Below are positions 1 through 5,049 of a DNA stretch of 5,049 nt, piece by piece. The notes below the pieces were generated by a model that had not been told where the DNA came from, ran no database searches, and saw only the letters and a list, made by a program, of their open reading frames with translations. Position numbers and translations under genes: made by a program. Numbering within the stretch: position 1 is the stretch's first letter; each line of letters opens with the position of its first letter. The stretch comes from Prevotellaceae bacterium (GTDB lineage Bacteria; Bacteroidota; Bacteroidia; Bacteroidales; UBA932), in assembly GCA_031273285.1 (NCBI GenBank), contig JAISSE010000164.1:1-5049 (forward strand). Reading direction: 5' to 3'.

Positions 1-483
1 TCGAACAACTATATCGGGCGAGGTATCAGCGGACAGACAAGTCCTCAATTGTTGTCGCGTTTTCGTCAGGATGTGATAAATCTGAAACCTGCGGCAGTCC
101 TGATAAACATCGGGACAAATGATATTGCCGAAAATACAGGCACTTATGACGAGGAATTTACACTGGGCAATATTATATCCATGGCTGAACTGGCTAAAGC
201 TAACGGAATCAAAGTGATTCTTTCGTCGATTACTCCGGCGGGAGAATATCCCTGGCGAAAAGATATACAGGATGTTCCGAAAAAAATACAATCGCTCAAT
301 GCGAAGATAAAAGCATACGCCGCAGCAAAGAAATTCGCTTACGTTGATTATTACAGCATTATGTGCGATGAAAATCATGCTTTGATAAAAGCATACGGTG
401 CCGATGCAGTTCATCCAAACGCTCGGGGCTATGAGGTAATGGAAAAGGCAGCGAACGAAGTGATAAAAAAGGTGGTGAAATAA
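1..483 (+). CDS. SGNH/GDSL-family hydrolase, 3' part (5' end outside window)
   Basis: The reading frame is open from the first base, so the gene is cut by the window edge. 160 residues and a TAA stop remain; the internal TTG at 49 is not needed as a start. The fold is that of SGNH hydrolases (esterases, lipases, acylhydrolases). Block I with the nucleophile Ser is missing upstream. Block II is represented by GRGISGQT (fragment residues 6-13), block III by GTND (38-41) with the oxyanion-hole Asn40, and block V by DAVHPN with the catalytic pair Asp135 and His138. Helix-rich sequence between blocks III and V is normal for the family. The substrate cannot be deduced; relatives deacetylate carbohydrates or cleave lipid esters. 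Signal peptide and location cannot be judged without the N-terminus. The gene converges on trxB, and an intrinsic terminator lies about 160 bases after its stop. Family assignment is confident, specific activity is not. Confidence 0.9.
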   Translation, partial: SNNYIGRGISGQTSPQLLSRFRQDVINLKPAAVLINIGTNDIAENTGTYDEEFTLGNIISMAELAKANGIKVILSSITPAGEYPWRKDIQDVPKKIQSLNAKIKAYAAAKKFAYVDYYSIMCDENHALIKAYGADAVHPNARGYEVMEKAANEVIKKVVK

Positions 484-505
484 ATCCGAAAATCGACGGG
501 GTGTA

Positions 506-513
506 TATATTTG
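506..513 (+). promoter_or_regulatory. Possible Bacteroidota -7 box ahead of a small transcription unit
   Basis: TATATTTG fits the TAnnTTTG -7 consensus of Bacteroidota primary-sigma promoters and lies 22 bases after the GDSL gene stop. No TTG or TTTG is found at the expected -33 spacing, so only half the promoter signature is present, and the region is A/T-rich enough for a chance match. If real, transcription would start near 520, shortly before the 28-codon ORF at 537. Confidence 0.25.
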
Positions 514-536
514 AAAAATAATTACATACAAGTCAA

Positions 537-623
537 ATGAGGATTTTTAGCAGGATAAATTACTCCTCGATTAAACCTTTAGCGGTTACGGGAATCAAAG
601 GAGTGATTTATTTAATTAGTTGA
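537..623 (+). CDS. Possible 28-aa small protein, function unknown
   Basis: An ATG at 537 opens a 28-codon frame ending in TGA at 621-623. The peptide begins MRIFSRINYSS and ends GVIYLIS. It is basic near the N-terminus (two Arg, then two Lys) with a hydrophobic C-terminal stretch, but is too short for a confident membrane segment. I do not recognise it. In its favour are a -7-like box 23 bases upstream and an intrinsic terminator starting 23 bases after the stop, which together outline a compact unit. Against it, 28-codon frames arise often by chance, and most of the frame lies inside a strong stem-loop, so an RNA role or a simple 3' UTR structure of the GDSL gene is equally possible. Confidence 0.25.
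   Translation: MRIFSRINYSSIKPLAVTGIKGVIYLIS
553..613 (+). other. Long RNA stem-loop in the region after the GDSL gene
   Basis: Bases 555-567 (ATAAATTACTCCT) pair with 599-611 over 13 consecutive positions with a single G·U (561/605), and two more G·U pairs can extend the base of the stem to 553-613. After a small internal loop, GATT 569-572 pairs with AATC 593-596, and AACC 574-577 can pair with GGTT 584-587 around a six-base loop. A moderately T-rich tail (611-617) follows, weaker than that of a standard terminator. It could be a weak terminator, a 3'-end stabilising structure of the GDSL mRNA, or the body of a small RNA ending at the terminator near 680. Confidence 0.55.
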
Positions 624-646
624 TATAATAATTGTTTGGTTGGTTT

Positions 647-680
647 GCAGGGTAATCGCGATTACCCTGCTTTGTTTTTA
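647..680 (+). terminator. Rho-independent terminator, plus strand
   Basis: Bases 647-656 (GCAGGGTAAT) and 661-670 (ATTACCCTGC) are exact inverted copies around CGCG, giving a perfect 24-base palindrome with a 10-bp stem. The stem is followed directly by TTTGTTTTTA (671-680), a good U-tract for plus-strand transcripts. On the minus strand the flank is not T-rich, so it should act mainly in one direction. It would end transcripts of the GDSL gene and of any small transcript starting near 520. Confidence 0.85.
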
Positions 681-695
681 TCCGGATAGCAATTT

Positions 696-771
696 ACGGG
701 TTCAATTACGAATTAAAAATTACGGGGATGAAAATCGTAATTCGTAATTTTTAAATCGTAATTGAACCCGT
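696..771. repeat. 29-bp imperfect inverted repeat between convergent genes
   Basis: The left arm 696-724 and right arm 743-771 are inverted copies with one mismatch (28 of 29 positions) around an 18-base spacer. The arms share the outer sequence ACGGGTTCAATTACGA. The heptamer AATTACG/CGTAATT occurs five times: 704-710 and 718-724 in one orientation, 736-742, 743-749 and 757-763 in the other. The two tandem copies at 736-749 can each pair with 718-724, giving alternative folds. The repeat begins 14 bases beyond the trxB stop on the minus strand. Neither strand has a T-tract after the stem, so it is not a standard terminator. It may be a dispersed intergenic palindrome or an mRNA 3'-end hairpin for the operon. 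Confidence 0.8.
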
Positions 772-785
772 TATCGGACTGTCTC

Positions 786-1718
786 TTATTCGTTGTCAAC
801 CAAAAAGTTTTCGGCATCTTTTGCCGCCATGCAACCGCTTGCCGCAGCGGTTACGCCTTGCCGATAGTGCACATCCTGAACATCTCCCGCAGCAAAAACG
901 CCCGGAACATTCGTTGCCGTTGTCTTGCCTTTTGTTATGATATATCCCAAATCGTCCGTCTCCACATATTTTTTGAATATGTCGGAATTGGGATGATGCC
1001 CGATAGCCAGAAAAAAGCCGTGTATATCAATGATTTTCTCTTTGCCGTTTTTATCCGTCAGCAAAACTCCGGTAACTCCGCTTTCGTCGCCCAAAATTTC
1101 TTTTGTCCTGTGTTCCCAAAGAATTTCGATATTTTCGGTTTTCAACACTCTGTCCTGCATCACTTTTGAAGCTCGAAAAACATTTCTCCTGACAATCATG
1201 TACACTTTGTTGCACAGACCGGCAAGATAAACAGCTTCTTCGCAGGCGGTATCTCCACCTCCTACGACGGCGACGTTTTTCTTTCGATAAAAGAAACCGT
1301 CACAGGTAGCACATGCCGAAACACCCTGTCCTTTAAACTTTTCTTCGGAGGGAAGACCAAGATATTTGGCTGTGGCGCCGGTAGCAATGATAACCGTTTT
1401 CGCAAGTATTTCCTTTCCGTCGCTTGCCTTGATAATGAATGGTCTCGATGAAAAATCGACTTCCGTAATATCGCCCGGACGGATATCCGCAGCAAAACGC
1501 AACGCCTGATTTTTCATGTCTTCCATCATCTGAAAACCGGATACCCCGTCGGGATAACCCGGAAAATTTTCCACATCCGTGGTTGTCGTCAATTGACCTC
1601 CGGGTTGCAAACCCTCGTACAATACAGGATTCAAATTTGCTCTCGAAGCATAAATAGCGGCAGTATAGCCCGCAGGACCACTGCCGATTATCAAACAGTT
1701 TATTTTTTCCCTATTCAT
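786..1718 (-). CDS. trxB: Thioredoxin reductase (NADPH), FAD-dependent
   Basis: Cytoplasmic flavoprotein that passes electrons from NADPH through FAD to oxidised thioredoxin. The 310-residue length is normal for the low-molecular-weight bacterial enzyme. Visible in order: FAD-binding GSGPAG (12-17), GGQLTTTTDVENFPG (40-54), the redox-active CATC (Cys136 and Cys139) followed by DGFF, the NADPH-binding GGGDTA (153-158), an RR....R pattern (Arg177, Arg178, Arg182) that contacts the NADPH 2'-phosphate, and the C-terminal FAD motif GVFAAGDV (273-280). The usual His before the Arg pair is Val176 here; the Arg residues remain, so NADPH use is still expected. I chose the ATG at 1716-1718, which sets the Rossmann motif at the normal distance. 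A GTG at 1737-1739 would add seven residues (VVKKIFY) overlapping the A/T-rich leader and is less likely. Last gene of the operon, 22 bases after the phosphorylase stop. Confidence 0.96.
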   Translation of the reverse strand: MNREKINCLIIGSGPAGYTAAIYASRANLNPVLYEGLQPGGQLTTTTDVENFPGYPDGVSGFQMMEDMKNQALRFAADIRPGDITEVDFSSRPFIIKASDGKEILAKTVIIATGATAKYLGLPSEEKFKGQGVSACATCDGFFYRKKNVAVVGGGDTACEEAVYLAGLCNKVYMIVRRNVFRASKVMQDRVLKTENIEILWEHRTKEILGDESGVTGVLLTDKNGKEKIIDIHGFFLAIGHHPNSDIFKKYVETDDLGYIITKGKTTATNVPGVFAAGDVQDVHYRQGVTAAASGCMAAKDAENFLVDNE

Positions 1719-1740
1719 ATAAAATATTTTTTTTACCACA

Positions 1741-2553
1741 TTAGCGCACCCGTTCCAGCATTCCGGAAATAATGGTCGTCATTTTGATTTCGGCTTTAGC
1801 GCCTTCTCTCTGAACGTCTTCGTGCGAAACTTCTACAATTTTGCCTTCCACGCCGATATCCGTAACGATGGAAATTCCGAAAACGGGAAGTCCCGCATGA
1901 CGGGCAACAATCACTTCGGACACCGTGGACATTCCGATTGCGTCTCCGCCTATCAGCCTGAAATACCGGTATTCGGCGGGAGTTTCAAAAGTCGGACCTG
2001 TTGTCGCAACATAAACTCCTTTCGCGATATCAATCGAATGCTGTTTTGCCACATCGAATGCCAAATCAATCAATCCCAAGTCGTAAGGATGGCTCATATC
2101 CGGAAATCGGACTCCGAGCCTGTCATCGTTGCGTCCGATTAACGGATTGGGCAACAGGTTGATATGGTCGGAAATCACCATCAGCGTTCCTATTTCATAG
2201 CTTGGATTCAATCCGCCGCTTGCATTCGATACGAACAGGCGTTTTATTCCCAATTCTTTCATAACTCTCACAGGGAAAGTTATTTGTTCCATATTATAGC
2301 CTTCGTAATAGTGAAACCGCCCTTGCATGGCAACGACATTGCCGGCGCCAAGTTTTCCGAAAATCAACCGTCCTTCGTGTCCTTTGACTGTTGAAACCGG
2401 AAATCCCGGAATATCGGCATATTCAAGCGTTTCGCGTTCAGTGATTTTTGTCGCCAAACCTCCCAATCCGGTGCCAAGTATTATTCCTGTTTCGGGTTGC
2501 AGACTTATTTTAGTTTTGATAAAGTCTGCCGTTTTTTTTATTTTCTCGTACAT
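1741..2553 (-). CDS. punA: Purine nucleoside phosphorylase, class I (trimeric type)
   Basis: Purine salvage enzyme that splits purine (deoxy)nucleosides with phosphate to free base and (deoxy)ribose-1-phosphate in the cytoplasm. The 270 residues match the trimeric NP-I family along their whole length: phosphate-binding GTGLG (27-31), GHEGR with His59, QGRFHYYEG with His81 (77-85), NASGG (110-114), GPTFETPAE with Glu194 (186-194), and GMSTVSEVIVARH with Met208 (207-219). His244 in VSHEDV corresponds to the ribose 5'-OH ligand (His257 in human PNP). Asp232 stands where 6-oxopurine-specific enzymes have Asn243, so the base preference may be broader; His244 argues against methylthioadenosine phosphorylase. 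The ATG start lies 44 bases inside the 3' end of lpxK. A later start would remove the N-terminal helix before GTGLG, so the overlap is probably genuine. The lpxK-phosphorylase pair is, from memory, recurrent in Bacteroidota. Confidence 0.93.
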   Translation of the reverse strand: MYEKIKKTADFIKTKISLQPETGIILGTGLGGLATKITERETLEYADIPGFPVSTVKGHEGRLIFGKLGAGNVVAMQGRFHYYEGYNMEQITFPVRVMKELGIKRLFVSNASGGLNPSYEIGTLMVISDHINLLPNPLIGRNDDRLGVRFPDMSHPYDLGLIDLAFDVAKQHSIDIAKGVYVATTGPTFETPAEYRYFRLIGGDAIGMSTVSEVIVARHAGLPVFGISIVTDIGVEGKIVEVSHEDVQREGAKAEIKMTTIISGMLERVR

Positions 2554-3583
2554 GACTGATTATATTTGCATTAAAACTGTTTGCATCATCTATTTTTACG
2601 ACAACGGGGGCACAGTAAATGTTTTCCGGAACCCGTTCTTTCGCTTTGCAAAAATACGAAATTAATCGCATACTGTCCTTTTCCGTAGTTATAATTGTGC
2701 GGGATTTTGCTTTTTTCAGGATAATCCGGATATTTTTTTCCGAAAAGACATGATGGTCGGGGAAAGAAATTTTTTCGATAACAGCCTCAGGATATTGTTT
2801 TTCGAGTTGTTTGAAAAAAGCGTCGGGGTTCGCAATGCCCGAAAGCGCCAGTAAATTCGCCGAATCGAACGGAAACTTATCCGAAGCAGACAGGGAATAT
2901 TCTTTTCCGGGTTCAAAACGGCTGAAATATACCGGTTTGTTGTATTTGCTCAGTTTATCGATACATTTTTGCTTTTCTTCCTGCGAAATATCCGCAGGAC
3001 ATTTGCTTACTACAATAATATCAGCTCTGTGCAAACTCGACAAACAATCGCGAAGTCTTCCGGCAGGCAGGAGTAAATCGTTCCATACGGGACGATTATA
3101 ATCCGTCAGGACGATATTCAACGATGGCGCAACCTGTCTGTGTTGAAATGCGTCGTCAAGCAAAATCAAGTCAAGATGTGGAAAATCTGTCTGTAACCGT
3201 CTTATTCCCCGCACTCTGTCGGCATCGACAGCAACGATGGTTTCGGGATATTTGCGTTTTATCTGTAAAGGCTCGTCTCCGGTTTTTGCCGTCGAATCGC
3301 CAAGTTCAACATATTGAAATCCTTTTGTTTGCCGTTTATAGCCTCTCGAAAGTACGGCTATTTTGAACTCCCTGCCCAAAATATCCGTTAAATACTCCGT
3401 GTGAGGAGTTTTTCCCGTACCGCCAACAGTGATGTTGCCGATGGAAATAACCGGAATCCCGAAACGACAGGAGCCGAATAAACCGTTGTCGTAGAATTTA
3501 TTACGCAACAAAATCACCGCCTTGTAGATAAAAGAAACAGGCAATGACAGTGGATACGATAACCGGTTTACAAGTCTGTTCAA
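2510..3583 (-). CDS. lpxK: Tetraacyldisaccharide 4'-kinase (lipid A synthesis)
   Basis: LpxK phosphorylates the 4' position of the tetraacyldisaccharide-1-phosphate precursor to give lipid IVA, at the cytoplasmic face of the inner membrane. The 357 residues fit the family. Visible are a hydrophobic, basic N-terminal helix (about 10-30) for membrane association, the P-loop VGGTGKTP (53-60) with Lys58, LSRGYKR (78-84), GDEP (102-105), DDAFQHR (143-149) of the Walker B region, LPAGRLRD (172-179), FPDHHVF (274-280) with the His expected near the catalytic Asp, and TTEKDSMRL (299-307). The start is TTG at 3581-3583. No ATG or GTG occurs in frame between the upstream stop of this frame and the P-loop, and the sequence before the P-loop is clearly family-like. 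It begins 5 bases after the glucosaminidase stop, and its last 44 bases overlap the phosphorylase gene, so the genes are likely co-transcribed and translationally coupled. Confidence 0.95.
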   Translation of the reverse strand: MNRLVNRLSYPLSLPVSFIYKAVILLRNKFYDNGLFGSCRFGIPVISIGNITVGGTGKTPHTEYLTDILGREFKIAVLSRGYKRQTKGFQYVELGDSTAKTGDEPLQIKRKYPETIVAVDADRVRGIRRLQTDFPHLDLILLDDAFQHRQVAPSLNIVLTDYNRPVWNDLLLPAGRLRDCLSSLHRADIIVVSKCPADISQEEKQKCIDKLSKYNKPVYFSRFEPGKEYSLSASDKFPFDSANLLALSGIANPDAFFKQLEKQYPEAVIEKISFPDHHVFSEKNIRIILKKAKSRTIITTEKDSMRLISYFCKAKERVPENIYCAPVVVKIDDANSFNANIISHVRENKKNGRLYQN

Positions 3584-3588
3584 TTTAT

Positions 3589-4506
3589 TTATCGTTTCAT
3601 TTTGTTTCTCATGAATATCTCCTGTCCCTCCTCCGGCATATCACCTGATTTCATTTGATTGTAGCGATATAATGATTTGAGTTTCACTGCGTATCGCTGC
3701 GAAATACGGTGCATTGTATCGCCTTCCTGAGCGATATGTATCGGGAAATTGGAATCCGAACGTTTTTTCTTCGACTTGATATACAACTCCTGTCCGGCAC
3801 AGATTTGCGCTTTTCTATCCAAGTCGTTGTATTTCAGCAACTGTCTTTTGGTCAGTTTAAATTCATCGGCTATCGATTCGAAGCTGTCGCCCTCATTTGC
3901 AATAATATATTTGACGTCATTACGGGTATATATTTTTCTGTTAAGCTGTATGACGAAATTTTCAAATTCTATCTTTTCCAGTACTATGGGCGAAGGTATT
4001 TGTATGTCCACATTTTGATCGTACAGATACAACTTGTTGTCTTCTATGACTTTTATCAACGATTCGGCATATTTTGGATTGGTTGCATATCCGGCTTTTT
4101 TAAGTCCGTATGCCCATGATTTATAGTCCGTAGGCTTCAAATCGAATAACGAAGCATACCGTTTGTTATATCGCAAAAAATCGGAGTGGTCGGCAAAAGA
4201 GTCTTCATCGGTTTTATATTTGCGAAAACATTCCCCGACAAGGTCGTCATTCAAGTACATTTTTGCACCGTTCCAACTGTTATGACATTTTATCCCGAAA
4301 TGATTTTTTCCTTCGGTAGCCAGCGAACTTTTTCCGTATCCGGACTCCAGACATGCTTGTCCGAGAATGATACTCGCAGGAACTCCCGACTTTTTCATCT
4401 GGGCTACAGCCAGATTTTTGAATTTGTCAATATATTGATTTTTTGCATCCTGTGCAAAAATGTTTGTGCCCAAACACACAAATAATACAATTATAATACC
4501 TCTCAT
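3589..4506 (-). CDS. Secreted glucosaminidase with two LysM domains (peptidoglycan hydrolase)
   Basis: Predicted exported N-acetyl-beta-glucosaminidase that cuts glycan strands of peptidoglycan in the periplasm. The 305 residues start with a signal peptide (hydrophobic core 3-15, probable cleavage after FA at about residue 18). No lipobox is seen: Cys11 lies within the hydrophobic core. The catalytic domain (about 22-162) is of the GH73/FlgJ type: ILGQACLESGYGKSSLA carries the expected catalytic Glu54, followed by KNHFGIKC (67-74), FRKY (94-97), HSDFL (107-111) and YATNPKYAESL (140-150). Two LysM peptidoglycan-binding domains follow at about 198-243 and 256-300, each with a GD(S/T) near the start and a YN in the middle. 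First gene of the minus-strand operon, with a strong Bacteroidota-type promoter directly upstream. It could serve cell separation or wall turnover; which one cannot be told from sequence. Confidence 0.92.
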   Translation of the reverse strand: MRGIIIVLFVCLGTNIFAQDAKNQYIDKFKNLAVAQMKKSGVPASIILGQACLESGYGKSSLATEGKNHFGIKCHNSWNGAKMYLNDDLVGECFRKYKTDEDSFADHSDFLRYNKRYASLFDLKPTDYKSWAYGLKKAGYATNPKYAESLIKVIEDNKLYLYDQNVDIQIPSPIVLEKIEFENFVIQLNRKIYTRNDVKYIIANEGDSFESIADEFKLTKRQLLKYNDLDRKAQICAGQELYIKSKKKRSDSNFPIHIAQEGDTMHRISQRYAVKLKSLYRYNQMKSGDMPEEGQEIFMRNKMKR

Positions 4507-4527
4507 TTACCATTATATAAGCGTCTG

Positions 4528-4560
4528 CAAAGATACGCAATAATTTTGTGAAACCAACAA
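4528..4560 (-). promoter_or_regulatory. Bacteroidota-type promoter for the glucosaminidase-lpxK-PNP-trxB operon
   Basis: Read on the minus strand, TATCTTTG (4535 to 4528) matches the TAnnTTTG -7 consensus exactly. TTGTTGG (4560 to 4554) provides the -33 element with an 18-19 base spacer, close to the usual distance. The start of transcription would fall near 4521, leaving a leader of roughly 15 bases before the ATG at 4506. No Shine-Dalgarno sequence is present; the leader is A/T-rich, as is usual in this phylum. No other promoter of this quality is visible among the four genes. Confidence 0.75.
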
Positions 4561-4637
4561 TACCGATTGCAACTGCGTTTCAAACGTCATAGCGTCAATT
4601 GAATGAACACATGAACAAAATTCCTGCGATTTGTTTC

Positions 4638-5049
4638 CTATGCGCTTACGATCGTAATATCTCCCGCCTGTTCCCATTTGATGCGGTCGTCCCAGCTTTT
4701 TTGCTGTGCCTCGGGACGACGGTCGAAAACAACCAGATATGCGGATGCTCCGGAGTCGATTTTGTCACGGTACATTTGTATCTGTTCCAGACCTTCCTCT
4801 ATGACCATTTTGGGAGTTTCGTACGAATGAACTATTTTGACTTCGATAATATACCAGATACCGTTATATTCCACCGCCAAATCCATGCGACCGCGTCCGG
4901 CGGCATATTCCCGTTCGATGCGTCCGCCGCCGTTGAGAATCCGTTGCAGAAACGCCATCAGCAGCAGGTGGGGAAAGGCTTCGGTATAGTCCGATTTCTG
5001 CTCCCATATCTCCGAATGGCGACGCCAGAATTTCTGAAATTCCTTCAGC
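4638..5049 (-). CDS. AAA-like/PD-(D/E)XK nuclease-superfamily protein, C-terminal part (5' end outside window)
   Basis: The frame stays open to the window edge, giving 136 residues and a TAG stop; the internal ATG at 4956-4958 is not the true start. The fragment resembles the C-terminus of the large Bacteroidota family with an N-terminal AAA-like ATPase domain and a C-terminal PD-(D/E)XK domain. Visible are the lead-in LKEFQKFWRRHSEIW (1-15), HLLLMAFLQRILNGGGRIERE (27-47), and the nuclease-fold core GRGRMDL with Asp56 and EVK (Glu69, Lys71), followed by the EEGLEQIQMYRDK helix and a YLVVFDRR strand. The core residues are intact, so the domain may be catalytically competent, but the biological role of the family is not established and the ATPase half cannot be checked. 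A 131-base gap and a separate promoter divide it from the operon downstream. No clear terminator follows its stop. Confidence 0.82.
   Translation of the reverse strand, partial: LKEFQKFWRRHSEIWEQKSDYTEAFPHLLLMAFLQRILNGGGRIEREYAAGRGRMDLAVEYNGIWYIIEVKIVHSYETPKMVIEEGLEQIQMYRDKIDSGASAYLVVFDRRPEAQQKSWDDRIKWEQAGDITIVSA

Noticed and set aside
762..1169. Plus-strand open frames opposite trxB, the phosphorylase, lpxK and the glucosaminidase
   Set aside because: They lie wholly or almost wholly antisense to genes with complete catalytic motifs and show no recognisable domains. The same applies to frames at 1030-1230, 1822-2142, 2164-2394, 2327-2665, 2811-3101, 3124-3366, 3709-4119, 3749-4018 and 4186-4485.
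1262..1495. Minus-strand open frame inside trxB
   Set aside because: It is an out-of-frame shadow of trxB; the same holds for 2716-2916 inside lpxK.
1737..1739. GTG as start of trxB
   Set aside because: It would add seven residues encoded by the A-rich leader. The ATG at 1716-1718 gives the normal distance to the FAD-binding motif.
2649..2656. TATTTTTG on the minus strand as an internal promoter for the phosphorylase
   Set aside because: It fits TAnnTTTG but has no -33 element, lies within lpxK coding sequence in an A/T-rich stretch, and would give a leader of about 90 bases.
4576..4586. Short palindrome CGTTTCAAACG as a terminator for the AAA-like gene
   Set aside because: At most five pairs with no workable loop and no T-tract on the minus strand.
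1..5049. CRISPR array, tRNA or rRNA genes, insertion sequence or phage genes
   Set aside because: No regularly spaced repeats, no cloverleaf-like or rRNA sequence, and no transposase, integrase or phage motifs were seen. The single inverted repeat at 696-771 encloses only 18 bases.

Overview
The window looks like chromosomal DNA from a member of the Bacteroidota. The evidence is a class I purine nucleoside phosphorylase directly after lpxK, an excellent match to the Bacteroidota -7/-33 promoter (TAnnTTTG with an upstream TTG), A/T-rich leaders instead of Shine-Dalgarno sequences before the starts, and a PD-(D/E)XK protein of the AAA-like type common in that phylum. No genus can be assigned from the sequence alone.

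Layout: (1) 1-483, plus strand, the 3' part of an SGNH/GDSL hydrolase gene whose start lies outside the window. (2) 484-785, about 300 bases between convergent genes, unusually rich in secondary structure. It holds a long stem-loop (about 553-613) overlapping a possible 28-codon ORF (537-623), a perfect-palindrome intrinsic terminator (647-680) and a 29-bp imperfect inverted repeat (696-771). (3) 786-4506, minus strand, a four-gene cluster read as LysM glucosaminidase, lpxK, purine nucleoside phosphorylase, trxB. Its junctions are 5 nt, a 44-nt overlap and 22 nt, so it is very probably one operon driven by the promoter at 4528-4560. (4) 4638-5049, minus strand, the C-terminal end of an AAA-like/PD-(D/E)XK protein whose 5' part lies outside the window.

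The operon joins two envelope functions (peptidoglycan cleavage and the last phosphorylation of the lipid A precursor) to two housekeeping cytoplasmic enzymes (purine salvage and thioredoxin reduction). Its members are otherwise ordinary. Two details stand out: lpxK appears to start with TTG, and the phosphorylase has Asp where the base-specificity Asn of trimeric purine nucleoside phosphorylases is expected.

I see no clear undescribed multi-gene system here. The least explained stretch is 484-785. It could hold a miniature transcription unit (a -7-like box, a 28-aa ORF folded into a hairpin, and a terminator) followed by a repeat element. This is inference from layout and base pairing only.
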